Part shown: positions 6,401 to 14,645 of the stretch, one piece after another | Position numbering within the stretch: position 1 is the first letter of the stretch | Layout: the number at the start of each line of letters is the position of its first letter | Origin: an uncultured Parafilimonas sp. | GTDB lineage: Bacteria > Bacteroidota > Bacteroidia > Chitinophagales > Chitinophagaceae | Reading direction: 5' to 3' | DNA: 23,884 nucleotides | Assembly (NCBI GenBank): GCA_937892395.1 | Contig: CALAGJ010000092.1 | Span: 1 to 23,884 of the forward strand | Notes under the pieces: model-generated | Seen by the model: the letters and a program-made list of their open reading frames with translations, nothing else | Database searches by the model: none | Told to the model about the DNA's origin: nothing | Position numbers and translations under genes: made by a program

Positions 6401-6515
6401 TTTTTATTGCCCCTTCGGGGAATGATTAAGCACGGTCCATCATGCCCAGTGAAACGAAGCACCATCTGATGTGCATCAACAATCGTTAATCACATTGCCC
6501 GTAGGGCGAAAAATC
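6401..6515. repeat. hairpin-rich extragenic element upstream of the rplK promoter
   Basis: The stretch between the vanZ-like gene and the rplK promoter contains two GC-rich mini-hairpins in the same orientation, ATTGCCCC-TTC-GGGG (6406-6420) and ATTGCCC-GTA-GGGC (6494-6507). Between them lies a non-coding segment of higher GC than its surroundings. A similar CCCTTCGGGGAAT hairpin recurs at 9926-9938. It resembles a dispersed extragenic repeat. The rest of the 344-base gap (6516-6582) shows nothing else. Confidence 0.4.
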
Positions 6516-6582
6516 TTCCTTTTTCTTTTATATAAATGCCTTTATCTACTCATTGTTGAAATGCACCATGCGGCTATATGCT

Positions 6583-7011
6583 TTAATGTGAAATGGATAT
6601 AGCTTTCTTTTTTAGATATAATAATGCTATACACCCCAGCACTACGCCGGATGCATCTGCTATGATATCTGCTTGGTCAAAAGAGCGATCAATGGTTAAG
6701 TTTTTTTGTGCATACTCTGTTATAATGCCATATGCCGTACAGAACGCTGCTATGATGATAAGGTGCCGAACCGGATGCTTGAAATATCTGACACCCGGAA
6801 GAGCCCATAAAAAACAAAGCATACAGAAAATACAAAAGTGTATCCATTTATCAAAATATATGAGTTCTAAAAATGGATTTTTTGGTAGATCAGAAGCTGG
6901 CATTAACAATAAAACGGTGATGAAAATCATGTAAATGATTGCCGGCAAATAAGCATATAACCCAGGTTTTTTTGGGATGGGTTTAAATGGAGGAAGCTTA
7001 AAAAAATTCAT
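6583..7011 (-). CDS. VanZ-like family membrane protein
   Basis: The 142-residue protein is an inner-membrane protein with about four hydrophobic helices. They lie at roughly residues 19-37 (LPAIIYMIFITVLLLMP), 56-72, 82-98 and 118-135. The VanZ-type features are the FDKWIHF segment after the first loop, the ITEYAQ helix end and the FDQADIIADASGVVLG motif before the last helix. VanZ itself gives low-level teicoplanin resistance. Most VanZ-like proteins, including those in Bacteroidota, have no proven function, so resistance should not be inferred. It starts 6 bases after the ricT stop codon and is probably the last gene of holB-ricT-vanZ. Confidence 0.85.
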   Translation of the reverse strand: MNFFKLPPFKPIPKKPGLYAYLPAIIYMIFITVLLLMPASDLPKNPFLELIYFDKWIHFCIFCMLCFLWALPGVRYFKHPVRHLIIIAAFCTAYGIITEYAQKNLTIDRSFDQADIIADASGVVLGCIALLYLKKKAISISH

Positions 7012-7017
7012 GTGTGT

Positions 7018-8376
7018 TTATTGTTGTTGATCAGGTGGTCTTTTGTTATAGTTGTTGTTTCCGTTGGGTTTGCTGCCGTTTGGAATATTTCTTTGATCGG
7101 GGCGTCGCTGTTGTGTATTGAATTTATCTGGCTGACTGCCAGTTTGTTGTGGGTTTTGATTTTTTTGTTCTTGCTGTCTTGCATGTTGTTGCGGTCTGTC
7201 CATATTTCTGGATGGTGGTCTGTTACTATTGCTTCTGTTTGTATTCGTTTTTTCTCTTTCTTTATCTCTACGTTTTTTGCTTGATTTTTCAAGACTACGT
7301 AGGCTTATCTGACCCACCACATCCTCAAATCCACTACCTGTATTGCTAACATGTTCTTTTTTAACTTCAATTTCTACTGCTTGCAATTCCTGTACTCTTT
7401 GGCCTCTTTTATTTTCTTGCAGTATTTCAATAACTCTTTTTATGGTTAATGGGTAGTGCTTAGTACTTTCTGGTAATGTGTACCACATCAAATTTTTGAA
7501 AATATCTTTTTTTATAAGATATGCAGTGCCACGCACCGTTTGTAATTGATCTGCATTGTCCGGAAAATGTTGAAGGGCATCTAAGTAGGTATCCAATTCA
7601 TAATTGAGGCAGCATTTGAGTCTGCCACACTGACCACTGAGTTTGGTTTGATTGATAGCAAGATTTTGATAACGGGCGGCTGTTGTAGTTACACTTTTAA
7701 AATCCTGATGCCAAGTGCTGCAGCATAGCTCCCTACCACAACTGCCAATGCCACCCACTTTCGCTGCTTCTTGTCTAATTCCAATTTGCCTCATTTCCAC
7801 CCTTACCTTAAATTCAGCATTATATTGCTTTATTAATTCTCTAAAATCAACACGATCGTCTGCGGTGTAAAAAAAGGTTGCTTTTTTGCCGTCAGCCTGT
7901 ATTTCTATTTCACTAAGCTTCATGTCCAGTTTAAGACTACGAGCTATAACTCTGCTTTTTATGAGCATTTCTTTTTCTCTGGCCTTTGTGTTTTGCCAGA
8001 TTTCAATATCTCTTTGGGATGCAGGTCTTAATATTTTTTTTATTTCGGGGTCAAATTCTTTTACGCCTTTTCGCTTCAACTGTAGTCTTACTAACTCGCC
8101 TGTAAGGCTTACTTCTCCCACGTCAAAACCACCTGTTCCTTCAAGGGTTATTAGGTCTCCTTTTTCAAAAAATTGGAGCGTAGCGTTTCTGTAAAAATCC
8201 TTTCTACTACCTTGGTTAAAACTTACTTCTACTATCCTACAGCTTGTATCTACATCAGCAACCGGCAAATTCATGAGCCAATCGTGTACATTTAATCGAT
8301 TACAACCTCCGGTACTACATCCACCATTGCTTTTACATCCATTTGGCTTTCCTGTGCCACAACTACCACAACCCAT
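7018..8376 (-). CDS. ricT: PSP1 / RicT-like iron-sulfur regulatory protein with low-complexity tail
   Basis: RicT (YaaT) in Bacillus forms a complex with RicA and RicF that carries iron-sulfur clusters and helps RNase Y mature mRNAs. The 452-residue protein starts with a Cys-rich segment (Cys at 3, 6, 14, 20 and 25), then the PSP1 core with VSFNQGSRKDFYRNA and VDFRELIKQYNAEFKVRVEMRQ. After the core come the conserved cysteine motifs CGRELCCSTW and CGRLKCCLNYE. From about residue 365 to the end the chain becomes a Gln/Asn/Pro/Arg-rich tail without predicted structure, absent from typical Bacillus homologues. It follows holB by 188 bases on the same strand. Its partners RicA and RicF are not in the window, so the role in this organism is inferred from family only. 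Confidence 0.9.
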   Translation of the reverse strand: MGCGSCGTGKPNGCKSNGGCSTGGCNRLNVHDWLMNLPVADVDTSCRIVEVSFNQGSRKDFYRNATLQFFEKGDLITLEGTGGFDVGEVSLTGELVRLQLKRKGVKEFDPEIKKILRPASQRDIEIWQNTKAREKEMLIKSRVIARSLKLDMKLSEIEIQADGKKATFFYTADDRVDFRELIKQYNAEFKVRVEMRQIGIRQEAAKVGGIGSCGRELCCSTWHQDFKSVTTTAARYQNLAINQTKLSGQCGRLKCCLNYELDTYLDALQHFPDNADQLQTVRGTAYLIKKDIFKNLMWYTLPESTKHYPLTIKRVIEILQENKRGQRVQELQAVEIEVKKEHVSNTGSGFEDVVGQISLRSLEKSSKKRRDKEREKTNTNRSNSNRPPSRNMDRPQQHARQQEQKNQNPQQTGSQPDKFNTQQRRPDQRNIPNGSKPNGNNNYNKRPPDQQQ

Positions 8377-8567
8377 ATCATCAATTCATTTCATCGTTTA
8401 TAAATAGACAAGAATCAAATAATAAAGCAAAATGTATGTATTAAAAATCCAATTTGAAGCACAAATTAATTATGCAATATAAAAAACCAATTATATAGAT
8501 CCTACTGAAAACTTCGCTCTTGAATATGATTGCCTGTCTTTGGAATTTATTGAAACAACAAATTCAC

Positions 8568-9779
8568 TTAATCTGTCAAAAGTAGCATTTTGTTTTTGAT
8601 AAGATGCCAGAATTTAATGCAAAGTGCATGAAATAACATTTTGGCATTGGCATTTCGCTCTATGTGATAGATGGCATTATTGATTTGAGTAGCAAGTGCA
8701 ATAAGTCCTGCTTGACCACACATTTTATGGAGTTTAGCTATAAAAATTGCTTCTTGCTCATCAGCCTGATCATTTGAAGGTACACCTGCAAGCATGCGTG
8801 TAGAAGCCTCTATGAGTTGAAGAAAATATAATAAAAACTGTTTTTGGTTTTCTCTGCCTAATCTGCTCATGTCATCGCACCATTTTACCTGAGCAGCTGG
8901 GCCTTGAAAAAAAATGGCATTCATCCATTCTTTTACTAAAGATAAATTATCTGTATGGTTATGTTGGAGTATTTCAAGTGCAGCCCTGTAGTTGCCATGT
9001 GCCATAATAGCAGCCTGATGTGCTTGGGCTGCAGTTGCTTTTGCTTTTAGCATTAGGGTCTCTTTTATTTGATCAGTTTTAGCAGCATTAACTTTTACCA
9101 GCAAGCATCTACTCAGAATAGTTGGAAGAATCAGGTCTTCTTTTTCGGCCACTAATATGAATATAGTATTTGGTGGTGGTTCTTCAATCAGTTTTAATAA
9201 TTTATTGCCTTCTTTTCCAAGATATTCAGGCATCCATAAAATTAGTATTTTATAGTTATTTTCAAAACTCTGAAGGCTCATCTGTCGGTTTATCTCATTA
9301 CATTCTTCTGCAGATATATTTCCTTGTTTGTTTTCGGCATTTATATATTGAAGCCAATCGTATGCATTGCCATAAGGCATAGCCTGAATAAAGCCTCGCC
9401 AATCAGACACATAGTCCGTACTTTTTGGTTTATCTCCTGATTTTTTGGGTATTATTGGATATGTAAAATGGATATCGGGATGTATGAACTGCTTTGCTTT
9501 TATACAGGAGCTACACTCATTGCAGGGTTCTGAATAAAATTTGGGTTCTGCCGGTGGCAATGCATCACCAAAAAGTGAGGGTCCAAGATCTGCTTTAGGC
9601 TGCATACCTCTTTGCACTTTTTCACATGCAATATATTGAGTAAAGGCCAATGCCAATGGTAGTGCACCATTTCCTTCTCCTCCCAATAGAATGATGGCAT
9701 GGCTCAGCCTGTTTTGCTGCACCATATCTTTCAGTCTCTGTTTTACTGATTCATTACAAAGTACATCTCCAAATAGCAT
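8568..9779 (-). CDS. holB: DNA polymerase III delta' subunit
   Basis: Delta' is the fixed AAA+ subunit of the clamp loader that loads the sliding clamp at the replication fork. The 403-residue protein has the N-terminal AAA+ fold. Its Walker A region is degenerate, GGEGNGALPLA at about 33-43, lacking the Lys, as is usual for delta' subunits that do not hydrolyse ATP. Zinc ligands are likely Cys 52, 86, 89 and 92, with a roughly 30-residue insertion after the first. EEPPPNTIFILVAEKEDLILPTILSRC contains the sensor 1 and SRC motif, and the C-terminal domain is helical. It is divergent from rpiB. The ATG at 9779 is preceded at 4 bases by TACTTTCG. Confidence 0.93.
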   Translation of the reverse strand: MLFGDVLCNESVKQRLKDMVQQNRLSHAIILLGGEGNGALPLALAFTQYIACEKVQRGMQPKADLGPSLFGDALPPAEPKFYSEPCNECSSCIKAKQFIHPDIHFTYPIIPKKSGDKPKSTDYVSDWRGFIQAMPYGNAYDWLQYINAENKQGNISAEECNEINRQMSLQSFENNYKILILWMPEYLGKEGNKLLKLIEEPPPNTIFILVAEKEDLILPTILSRCLLVKVNAAKTDQIKETLMLKAKATAAQAHQAAIMAHGNYRAALEILQHNHTDNLSLVKEWMNAIFFQGPAAQVKWCDDMSRLGRENQKQFLLYFLQLIEASTRMLAGVPSNDQADEQEAIFIAKLHKMCGQAGLIALATQINNAIYHIERNANAKMLFHALCIKFWHLIKNKMLLLTD

Positions 9780-9783
9780 GTGG

Positions 9784-9791
9784 CGAAAGTA
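9784..9791 (-). promoter_or_regulatory. -7-like element next to the holB start
   Basis: On the minus strand TACTTTCG differs from TAnnTTTG by one base and ends 4 bases before the holB ATG. I see no convincing -33 TTG at the right distance, so confidence is limited. Confidence 0.35.
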
Positions 9792-9920
9792 GGGCTTCGG
9801 AAAATTGTTGTAATTATAAAAATTTTCAATCTAATTTAAAGTCATCAAGTAATGTTGATGAGGAGTACTTGTTTCAATGATATTTTATCGTTATTAAATG
9901 ACCAAAATACATGAATTTAA

Positions 9921-9942
9921 TTTTATCCCTTCGGGGAATTAA
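9921..9942. repeat. short CCCTTCGGGG hairpin in the holB-rpiB spacer
   Basis: ATCCC-TTC-GGGGAATTAA matches the core of the hairpin at 6406-6424. It lies in the middle of the 285-base divergent spacer, far from both start codons. It may be a reduced copy of the same extragenic element. Confidence 0.35.
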
Positions 9943-10030
9943 TACTCTGCCAGCAATCTTTTAGCTGCTATAAATGAAAGTGTTATTAACAATAAAATAT
10001 TAGCATTAAGTTGTATACATATAAAATTCA

Positions 10031-10060
10031 TTTTGCCGAAAATACATTCGCCTACATTTG
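10031..10060 (+). promoter_or_regulatory. promoter of rpiB abutting the start codon
   Basis: TTTTG (10031-10035), a 17-base spacer and TACATTTG (10053-10060) form a good Bacteroidota promoter. The -7 element ends 4 bases before the ATG at 10065, so the mRNA would have almost no leader. Confidence 0.5.
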
Positions 10061-10064
10061 TTCC

Positions 10065-10520
10065 ATGATTACAACATTCGATTTATCCAAAACAATTGCC
10101 ATAGGCGCAGATCATGCCGGCTTTGAATACAAAACAGCGATAAGAGACTGGCTTACAAAAAAAGGTTATCACCTTACAGACCATGGTACTTATGCTGCCG
10201 ATAGTGTTGATTTTCCTGATTATGCCCATCCGGTGGCCACCCAAGTAGAAAATGGGGATGCAGCTTTTGGCATATTAATCTGCGGTAGTGCAAACGGTGT
10301 TTGTATGACAGCTAATAAACACCAAGGTATAAGAGCGGCACTCTGTTGGCAAAATGATATAGCAAAACTCAGCAGACAGCACAACAATGCTAATATCATT
10401 TGTATTCCTGCAAGATTTGTAGCACTATCACTTGCTTATGATATGATTGATCTCTTTATGCATACCGCTTTTGAAGGAGGCCGTCATGAAAATAGAGTTA
10501 CAAAAATTTGCTGCTCATAA
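10065..10520 (+). CDS. rpiB: ribose 5-phosphate isomerase B
   Basis: It interconverts ribose 5-phosphate and ribulose 5-phosphate in the pentose phosphate pathway, in the cytoplasm. The 151-residue product carries the RpiB/LacAB signatures: IAIGADHAGFEYK near the start (Asp 16, His 17), DFPDYAHPVA, the catalytic loop ILICGSANGVCMTANK with Cys 73, and C-terminal GGRHENRV. The frame is open 18 codons upstream (ATG at 10011). The ATG at 10065 gives the normal family N-terminus, and the promoter element lies between the two ATGs. The length is typical. The peptidase gene follows 10 bases after the stop. Confidence 0.93.
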   Translation: MITTFDLSKTIAIGADHAGFEYKTAIRDWLTKKGYHLTDHGTYAADSVDFPDYAHPVATQVENGDAAFGILICGSANGVCMTANKHQGIRAALCWQNDIAKLSRQHNNANIICIPARFVALSLAYDMIDLFMHTAFEGGRHENRVTKICCS

Positions 10521-10530
10521 ATTCAAATCA

Positions 10531-12030
10531 ATGAAAATAAAATTTATATTTTTTCTGTTGTTGCCTGCATGTGTACTTGCACAAAGGAACCCTGATAATT
10601 TTGCAAAAAAAATTACAGCAAAAGGTTTAAAAGAAAAGTTAACCATACTGGCTGGTGCAAATATGCAGGGAAGAGAAACTGCCACCGAAGGTCAGCGGAG
10701 CGCAGCATTATTTATTGAAGCACAGTTCAAAAAAATTGGGCTACAACCCTTGCCAGGCAATCAATACCAATTGCCATTTCCGGTGTATAAAGAAACAATA
10801 GAAAATGCGTCCTTATCCATCAACGGAAAAAGCTGTAATGCCAGTATTGATTTTAGCTTCAATCCTTCACGTATTCCCGCAGGTAGCTGGTCTGTAGAAA
10901 AAATAATTTATGCAGGCTATGGACTTATAGACAGCATAGACTATGATGGTTTACAACCTAAAGGGAAATGGGTATTACTTACCGAAGGAACGGCACAAAC
11001 GCCAACAGACAATACATCCCGTACTCTGATTGATAAAGTAAATATTGCAAAAAACAAGCAGGCTGCTGGTGTTATTATTATACAAAAAGATTTTCCTAAA
11101 CCTCCTATTTCTATGAGTGGTGGCATGACTAATCAGGCCTCAGACGCATTATCCGCTAATAATATTCCTATCCTTTACATTTCCGAATCCTTAGCAAAAC
11201 AAATCATACAAACTGCCAATGCCGGCGATATTAATTTTACAAATATTGTACATGGAGTATATCCTGTAAAAATGCAACTTGATGTACTCAAAAGAACTGA
11301 AAAAATTAGCAGTACAAATGTTGCGGGACTATTACCCGGCACAGATAAAAAGGATGAATATGTTTTCATCACTGCCCATTATGATCACCTCGGTATGAGA
11401 GATTCTATTATTTATTATGGAGCAGATGATGATGGTAGTGGCACGGTTACCATTATGCAATTGGCAGAAGCCTTTTCTACAGCAGCAAAAAAAGGAAATG
11501 CCACAAGAAGAAGTATTGTTTTCATGGCAGTAAGTGGCGAAGAAAAAGGATTGTGGGGAAGTGAATATTATACCAGTCATCCCATCATGCCATTAGATAA
11601 AACAACAGTTGATTTGAATATTGATATGGTGGGCAGAATTGACCCTACACGTACTTATGGTGATAGTACAAATTATATTTACACCATAGGTGATGATAAA
11701 TTGAGTAGCTTGCTTGCACCAATTACAGATAGTATCAATAACAAATATACAAAGATGGAAATAGATAGAAAATTCAACGATCCTAAAGACCCTAATCGTT
11801 TTTACTACCGAAGCGATCATTATAATTTTGCCAAAAATGGGGTGCCTGTGATTTTTTATTTTAATGGCACACATGCTGACTATCATAGACCCACAGATAC
11901 AGTTGAAAAAATAAGGTTCGACATCATGCAGAAGAGAGCGTTATTGGTTTACTATACTGCATGGCATATTGCCAATATGAATGATATGCTACCAAGAGAT
12001 AAACCGCTAAGTCAAGTTGGATGGCGATAG
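10531..12030 (+). CDS. secreted M28-family zinc metallopeptidase
   Basis: This is an exported aminopeptidase-type enzyme of family M28, probably periplasmic or outer-membrane associated. From the ATG at 10531 it is 499 residues with a signal peptide (MKIKFIFFLLLPACVLAQ). That start is preferred over the ATGs at 10447 and 10486, which would put the signal peptide internally and overlap rpiB. A PA-like insert lies near residues 130-240. The two-zinc site is complete: His 283 and Asp 285 (TAHYDHLGM), Asp 300 (GADDDGSG), Glu 337 and Glu 338 (SGEEKG), Asp 365 (NIDMVGR) and His 452 (YHRPTDT). The substrate is unknown. It lies 10 bases after rpiB and is probably co-transcribed. Confidence 0.92.
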   Translation: MKIKFIFFLLLPACVLAQRNPDNFAKKITAKGLKEKLTILAGANMQGRETATEGQRSAALFIEAQFKKIGLQPLPGNQYQLPFPVYKETIENASLSINGKSCNASIDFSFNPSRIPAGSWSVEKIIYAGYGLIDSIDYDGLQPKGKWVLLTEGTAQTPTDNTSRTLIDKVNIAKNKQAAGVIIIQKDFPKPPISMSGGMTNQASDALSANNIPILYISESLAKQIIQTANAGDINFTNIVHGVYPVKMQLDVLKRTEKISSTNVAGLLPGTDKKDEYVFITAHYDHLGMRDSIIYYGADDDGSGTVTIMQLAEAFSTAAKKGNATRRSIVFMAVSGEEKGLWGSEYYTSHPIMPLDKTTVDLNIDMVGRIDPTRTYGDSTNYIYTIGDDKLSSLLAPITDSINNKYTKMEIDRKFNDPKDPNRFYYRSDHYNFAKNGVPVIFYFNGTHADYHRPTDTVEKIRFDIMQKRALLVYYTAWHIANMNDMLPRDKPLSQVGWR

Positions 12031-12087
12031 TTCAAAATATTTATTGGAGATAAAAAAGCAACCCTAAAAAGCAATGAGTTTAGTGGA

Positions 12088-13458
12088 ATGAGTAAATTAA
12101 AAACAGCATTTTTTTGTGGTAATTGTGGTTATGAAAGTACCAAATGGGTAGGCAAATGCCCATCCTGCAATAAGTGGAATACTTTTGTGGAAGAGGTTGT
12201 AGAAAAGGCAGCAAAAAGCAATGGGAACAATTGGTCCGGATTTACCAATGAGAAAAAGACTGCAAGAACAAAAACCTTATCTGAAATTGAAAACTTAGAA
12301 AAGCAGCGCATCATTACTCCCGATGATGAACTCAATAGAGTGTTGGGTGGTGGCATTGTGAGTGGTAGTTTGGTTTTGCTGGTCGGTGAGCCGGGTATAG
12401 GAAAAAGCACTTTATTGCTGCAAGTGGCTTTATGGTTAAAAGAAATGATAATATTGTATATCAGTGGGGAAGAAAGTGAACAACAGGTTAAAATGAGGGC
12501 TATGCGTTTGCATGCTGCCAATGATAATTTTTATCTGCTAACTGAAACCTCCATAGATATTCTATTCAATGAAATCAAAAAACTAAAACCACAATTGGTT
12601 ATTGTAGATTCTGTACAAACGCTACATACCGAATCATTAGATACTGCCGCTGGTAGTATCACGCAAATTAGAGAATGTACTGCGGCCTTTCAACGATTTG
12701 CTAAGGATACAGAAACGCCGGTTTTTCTCATAGGCCATATCACAAAGGATGGAACGATAGCGGGCCCCAAACTATTAGAACACATGGTGGATACCGTATT
12801 GCAATTTGAAGGAGAAAGACATTATGCTTATCGTATATTAAGGACACTAAAAAATAGGTTTGGCAGTGCAAGTGAATTGGGCATTTATGAAATGACCGGA
12901 GATGGTATGCAAGGAGTAGCAAACCCTTCGGAAATATTAATCCATCAAAAGGATGAGGTACTGAGTGGTGCAGCTATTTGTGCAGGTATGGAAGGCATGC
13001 GACCATTGTTGATTGAGGTGCAAGCCCTCGTTACACAAAGCGTATATGGCACACCCCAGCGCACCAGCAATGGATTGGACTTGCGCCGTTTACAACTACT
13101 GCTGGCTGTATTGGAAAAAAGAGGTGGCTTTCATTTTGGGGTAAAAGATGTTTTTGTAAATATAGCTGGAGGTCTTCGATTAGATGATCCTTCTGTAGAT
13201 CTGGGTATTGTATGCGCACTGCTTAGCTCTTATGAAGATAAGCCGCTGCCACAGCACTATTGCTTTGCTGGTGAAGTAGGTCTTAATGGAGAAATAAGAG
13301 CAGTAAATAGAATTGAGCAACGCATAGCAGAAGCAGCGAAATTAGGTTTTGAAAAAATTTATATTTCACCATATAATAAATTCCGCAATAAGAAAGAGCA
13401 ATCCATTCAAATTGTGGAAGTAAGTATGGTGGGAGATTTATATCAGGCTTTGTTTTAA
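12088..13458 (+). CDS. radA: DNA repair protein RadA
   Basis: RadA (Sms) is a hexameric RecA-like helicase that drives branch migration and processing of recombination intermediates. The 456-residue protein has all expected parts. These are an N-terminal C4 zinc finger (Cys 10, 13, 24, 27), a RecA-type ATPase with Walker A GEPGIGKST (Lys 106) and LVIVDSVQTL as Walker B, the RadA-specific KNRFG motif at 255-259, and a C-terminal Lon-protease-like domain with the GGLRLDDPSVDLGI block. The length is standard. Its TAA stop overlaps the ATG of comF by one base, so the two are translationally linked. Confidence 0.96.
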   Translation: MSKLKTAFFCGNCGYESTKWVGKCPSCNKWNTFVEEVVEKAAKSNGNNWSGFTNEKKTARTKTLSEIENLEKQRIITPDDELNRVLGGGIVSGSLVLLVGEPGIGKSTLLLQVALWLKEMIILYISGEESEQQVKMRAMRLHAANDNFYLLTETSIDILFNEIKKLKPQLVIVDSVQTLHTESLDTAAGSITQIRECTAAFQRFAKDTETPVFLIGHITKDGTIAGPKLLEHMVDTVLQFEGERHYAYRILRTLKNRFGSASELGIYEMTGDGMQGVANPSEILIHQKDEVLSGAAICAGMEGMRPLLIEVQALVTQSVYGTPQRTSNGLDLRRLQLLLAVLEKRGGFHFGVKDVFVNIAGGLRLDDPSVDLGIVCALLSSYEDKPLPQHYCFAGEVGLNGEIRAVNRIEQRIAEAAKLGFEKIYISPYNKFRNKKEQSIQIVEVSMVGDLYQALF

Positions 13459-14171
13459 TGGATATGAAAATTGGATCAGTTATAACATCAGTTTTGCAAG
13501 ATGCCTCAAGGTTATTACTGCCACATCTTTGTATGGGTTGTGGCTCCGATGCGCTGGAGAGAAGCAGTATTGTATGCGCAAAATGTTTGTTGAAACTTCC
13601 TTCTACGAATCACTTTGTACAACCAAAAAATGAAGTGTATGAAAAGTTTGCCGGCCGTATTCAAATAGAGCAAGCAGCGAGTATGTATTATTTTACCAAA
13701 CAATCGCTTTTGCAACATCTCATGAAGCAGTTAAAATATCATAGACATGCACAAACGGGATTGATATTAGGTGCCATGCTGGGGCATCAATTATCCAATG
13801 CTCCACAATTTGATGATGTTTCTGTTATAATACCGTTACCGCTAAATGAACAAAAACTTCATCAACGGGGATATAATCAGGCGGCCCTCATAGCACAAGG
13901 TATTACAGAAGTGTGGCCAAAACCTTACAATGACACAGCCTTATCCAGAAGTATATTTACACAAACCCAAACCAAGAAAAATAGAATCAGTAGATTCGAG
14001 AATATGGAAGATGTATTTGTTGTAAATGATAGTGCAGCATTAAAAGGGCAGCATGTTTTATTGATAGATGATATTGTAACCACTGGTGCTACTCTGGAGG
14101 CATGCGGACTTCAGATGCTAACTGTTTCTGACATAAAAATTAGTTTTGCCACAGTGGCTTGTACTCATTAA
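13458..14171 (+). CDS. ComF family phosphoribosyltransferase-like protein
   Basis: ComF proteins are needed for uptake of transforming DNA in naturally competent bacteria and are thought to act with helicase and recombination proteins in the cytoplasm. The 237-residue product has an N-terminal C4 zinc motif (Cys 25, 28, 40, 43), the HQRGYNQAALIA block, and a type I phosphoribosyltransferase PRPP loop LLIDDIVTTGAT (residues 202-212). Its ATG shares the final A of the radA stop codon (TAATG). A second ATG two codons on is also possible. Overlap with radA fits a role in recombination of incoming DNA. Whether the organism is competent cannot be told from here. Confidence 0.92.
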   Translation: MDMKIGSVITSVLQDASRLLLPHLCMGCGSDALERSSIVCAKCLLKLPSTNHFVQPKNEVYEKFAGRIQIEQAASMYYFTKQSLLQHLMKQLKYHRHAQTGLILGAMLGHQLSNAPQFDDVSVIIPLPLNEQKLHQRGYNQAALIAQGITEVWPKPYNDTALSRSIFTQTQTKKNRISRFENMEDVFVVNDSAALKGQHVLLIDDIVTTGATLEACGLQMLTVSDIKISFATVACTH

Positions 14172-14220
14172 ATTTAACAGGCTTGTAAATAGGTAAAACA
14201 GTTTTCAGAAAAATTTTATT

Positions 14221-14228
14221 TAGTTTTG
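14221..14228 (+). promoter_or_regulatory. -7 element directly before the metal-cluster gene 1
   Basis: TAGTTTTG matches TAnnTTTG exactly and ends 5 bases before the GTG at 14234. The -33 side is T-rich but lacks a clear TTG at 17-23 bases. It supports transcription of the cluster from here and a near-leaderless first message. Confidence 0.4.
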
Positions 14229-14233
14229 CTGTT

Positions 14234-14620
14234 GTGAATAAAATAGTTTCATTCTTACTATTAGTGATTTACTTCACCTTTTCTACGGGAATAGTGATCA
14301 GTAAGCATTTTTGTATGAATGAACAAGTATCTGTTTCACTCCAGCAAAAAGATATCCATCAGGCTTGTGCCAAATGTGGTATGGAATCTAAGCAAGGTTG
14401 CTGTCATGACGAGGTTTCAATCATAAAATTAATCGATAGCCACTCCGTAGCTCATTCAAATATTAATTTTAAAGCCCCTGAGTTTTTTTCTATAAGTTCT
14501 TGGGCTCAACCATCTGTTGAAAGATTTTTATCTATTCAATCAGTATATCACCAACATCCGCCGCCTCTGCTCCTGTCTAAAATAGATTCGCAGGCATTAA
14601 TGTGTGTTTTTCGTATTTGA
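14234..14620 (+). CDS. HYC_CC_PP-type exported small protein
   Basis: The 128-residue product has an N-terminal hydrophobic segment (residues 5-22, signal peptide or anchor). Then come the three marks of a small Bacteroidota family named for them: H-F-C at 25-27, a Cys-Cys pair at 56-57 preceded by a CAKC motif at 45-48, and PPP at 109-111. No biochemical role is established that I know of. Cysteine content and the two HMA-domain genes behind it suggest metal binding in the periplasm. The start is GTG at 14234; the next ATG would remove the signal segment. A -7 promoter element lies 5 bases upstream. It is the first gene of the cluster. Confidence 0.75.
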   Translation: MNKIVSFLLLVIYFTFSTGIVISKHFCMNEQVSVSLQQKDIHQACAKCGMESKQGCCHDEVSIIKLIDSHSVAHSNINFKAPEFFSISSWAQPSVERFLSIQSVYHQHPPPLLLSKIDSQALMCVFRI

Positions 14621-14645
14621 TATTTTAATCCACTTCTATAAGTTC

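Noticed and set aside
6583..7011. Glycopeptide resistance from a VanZ-like gene
   Set aside because: VanZ-like domains are widespread without resistance, and no other van gene is present.
7008..7292. 94-codon minus-strand ORF inside the ricT 3' region
   Set aside because: It is an out-of-frame reading of the low-complexity Gln/Asn/Arg tail of ricT, lacks any domain and would overlap the vanZ-like start.
10447..10530. Upstream starts for the M28 peptidase
   Set aside because: They overlap rpiB and would bury the signal peptide that begins at the ATG 10531.
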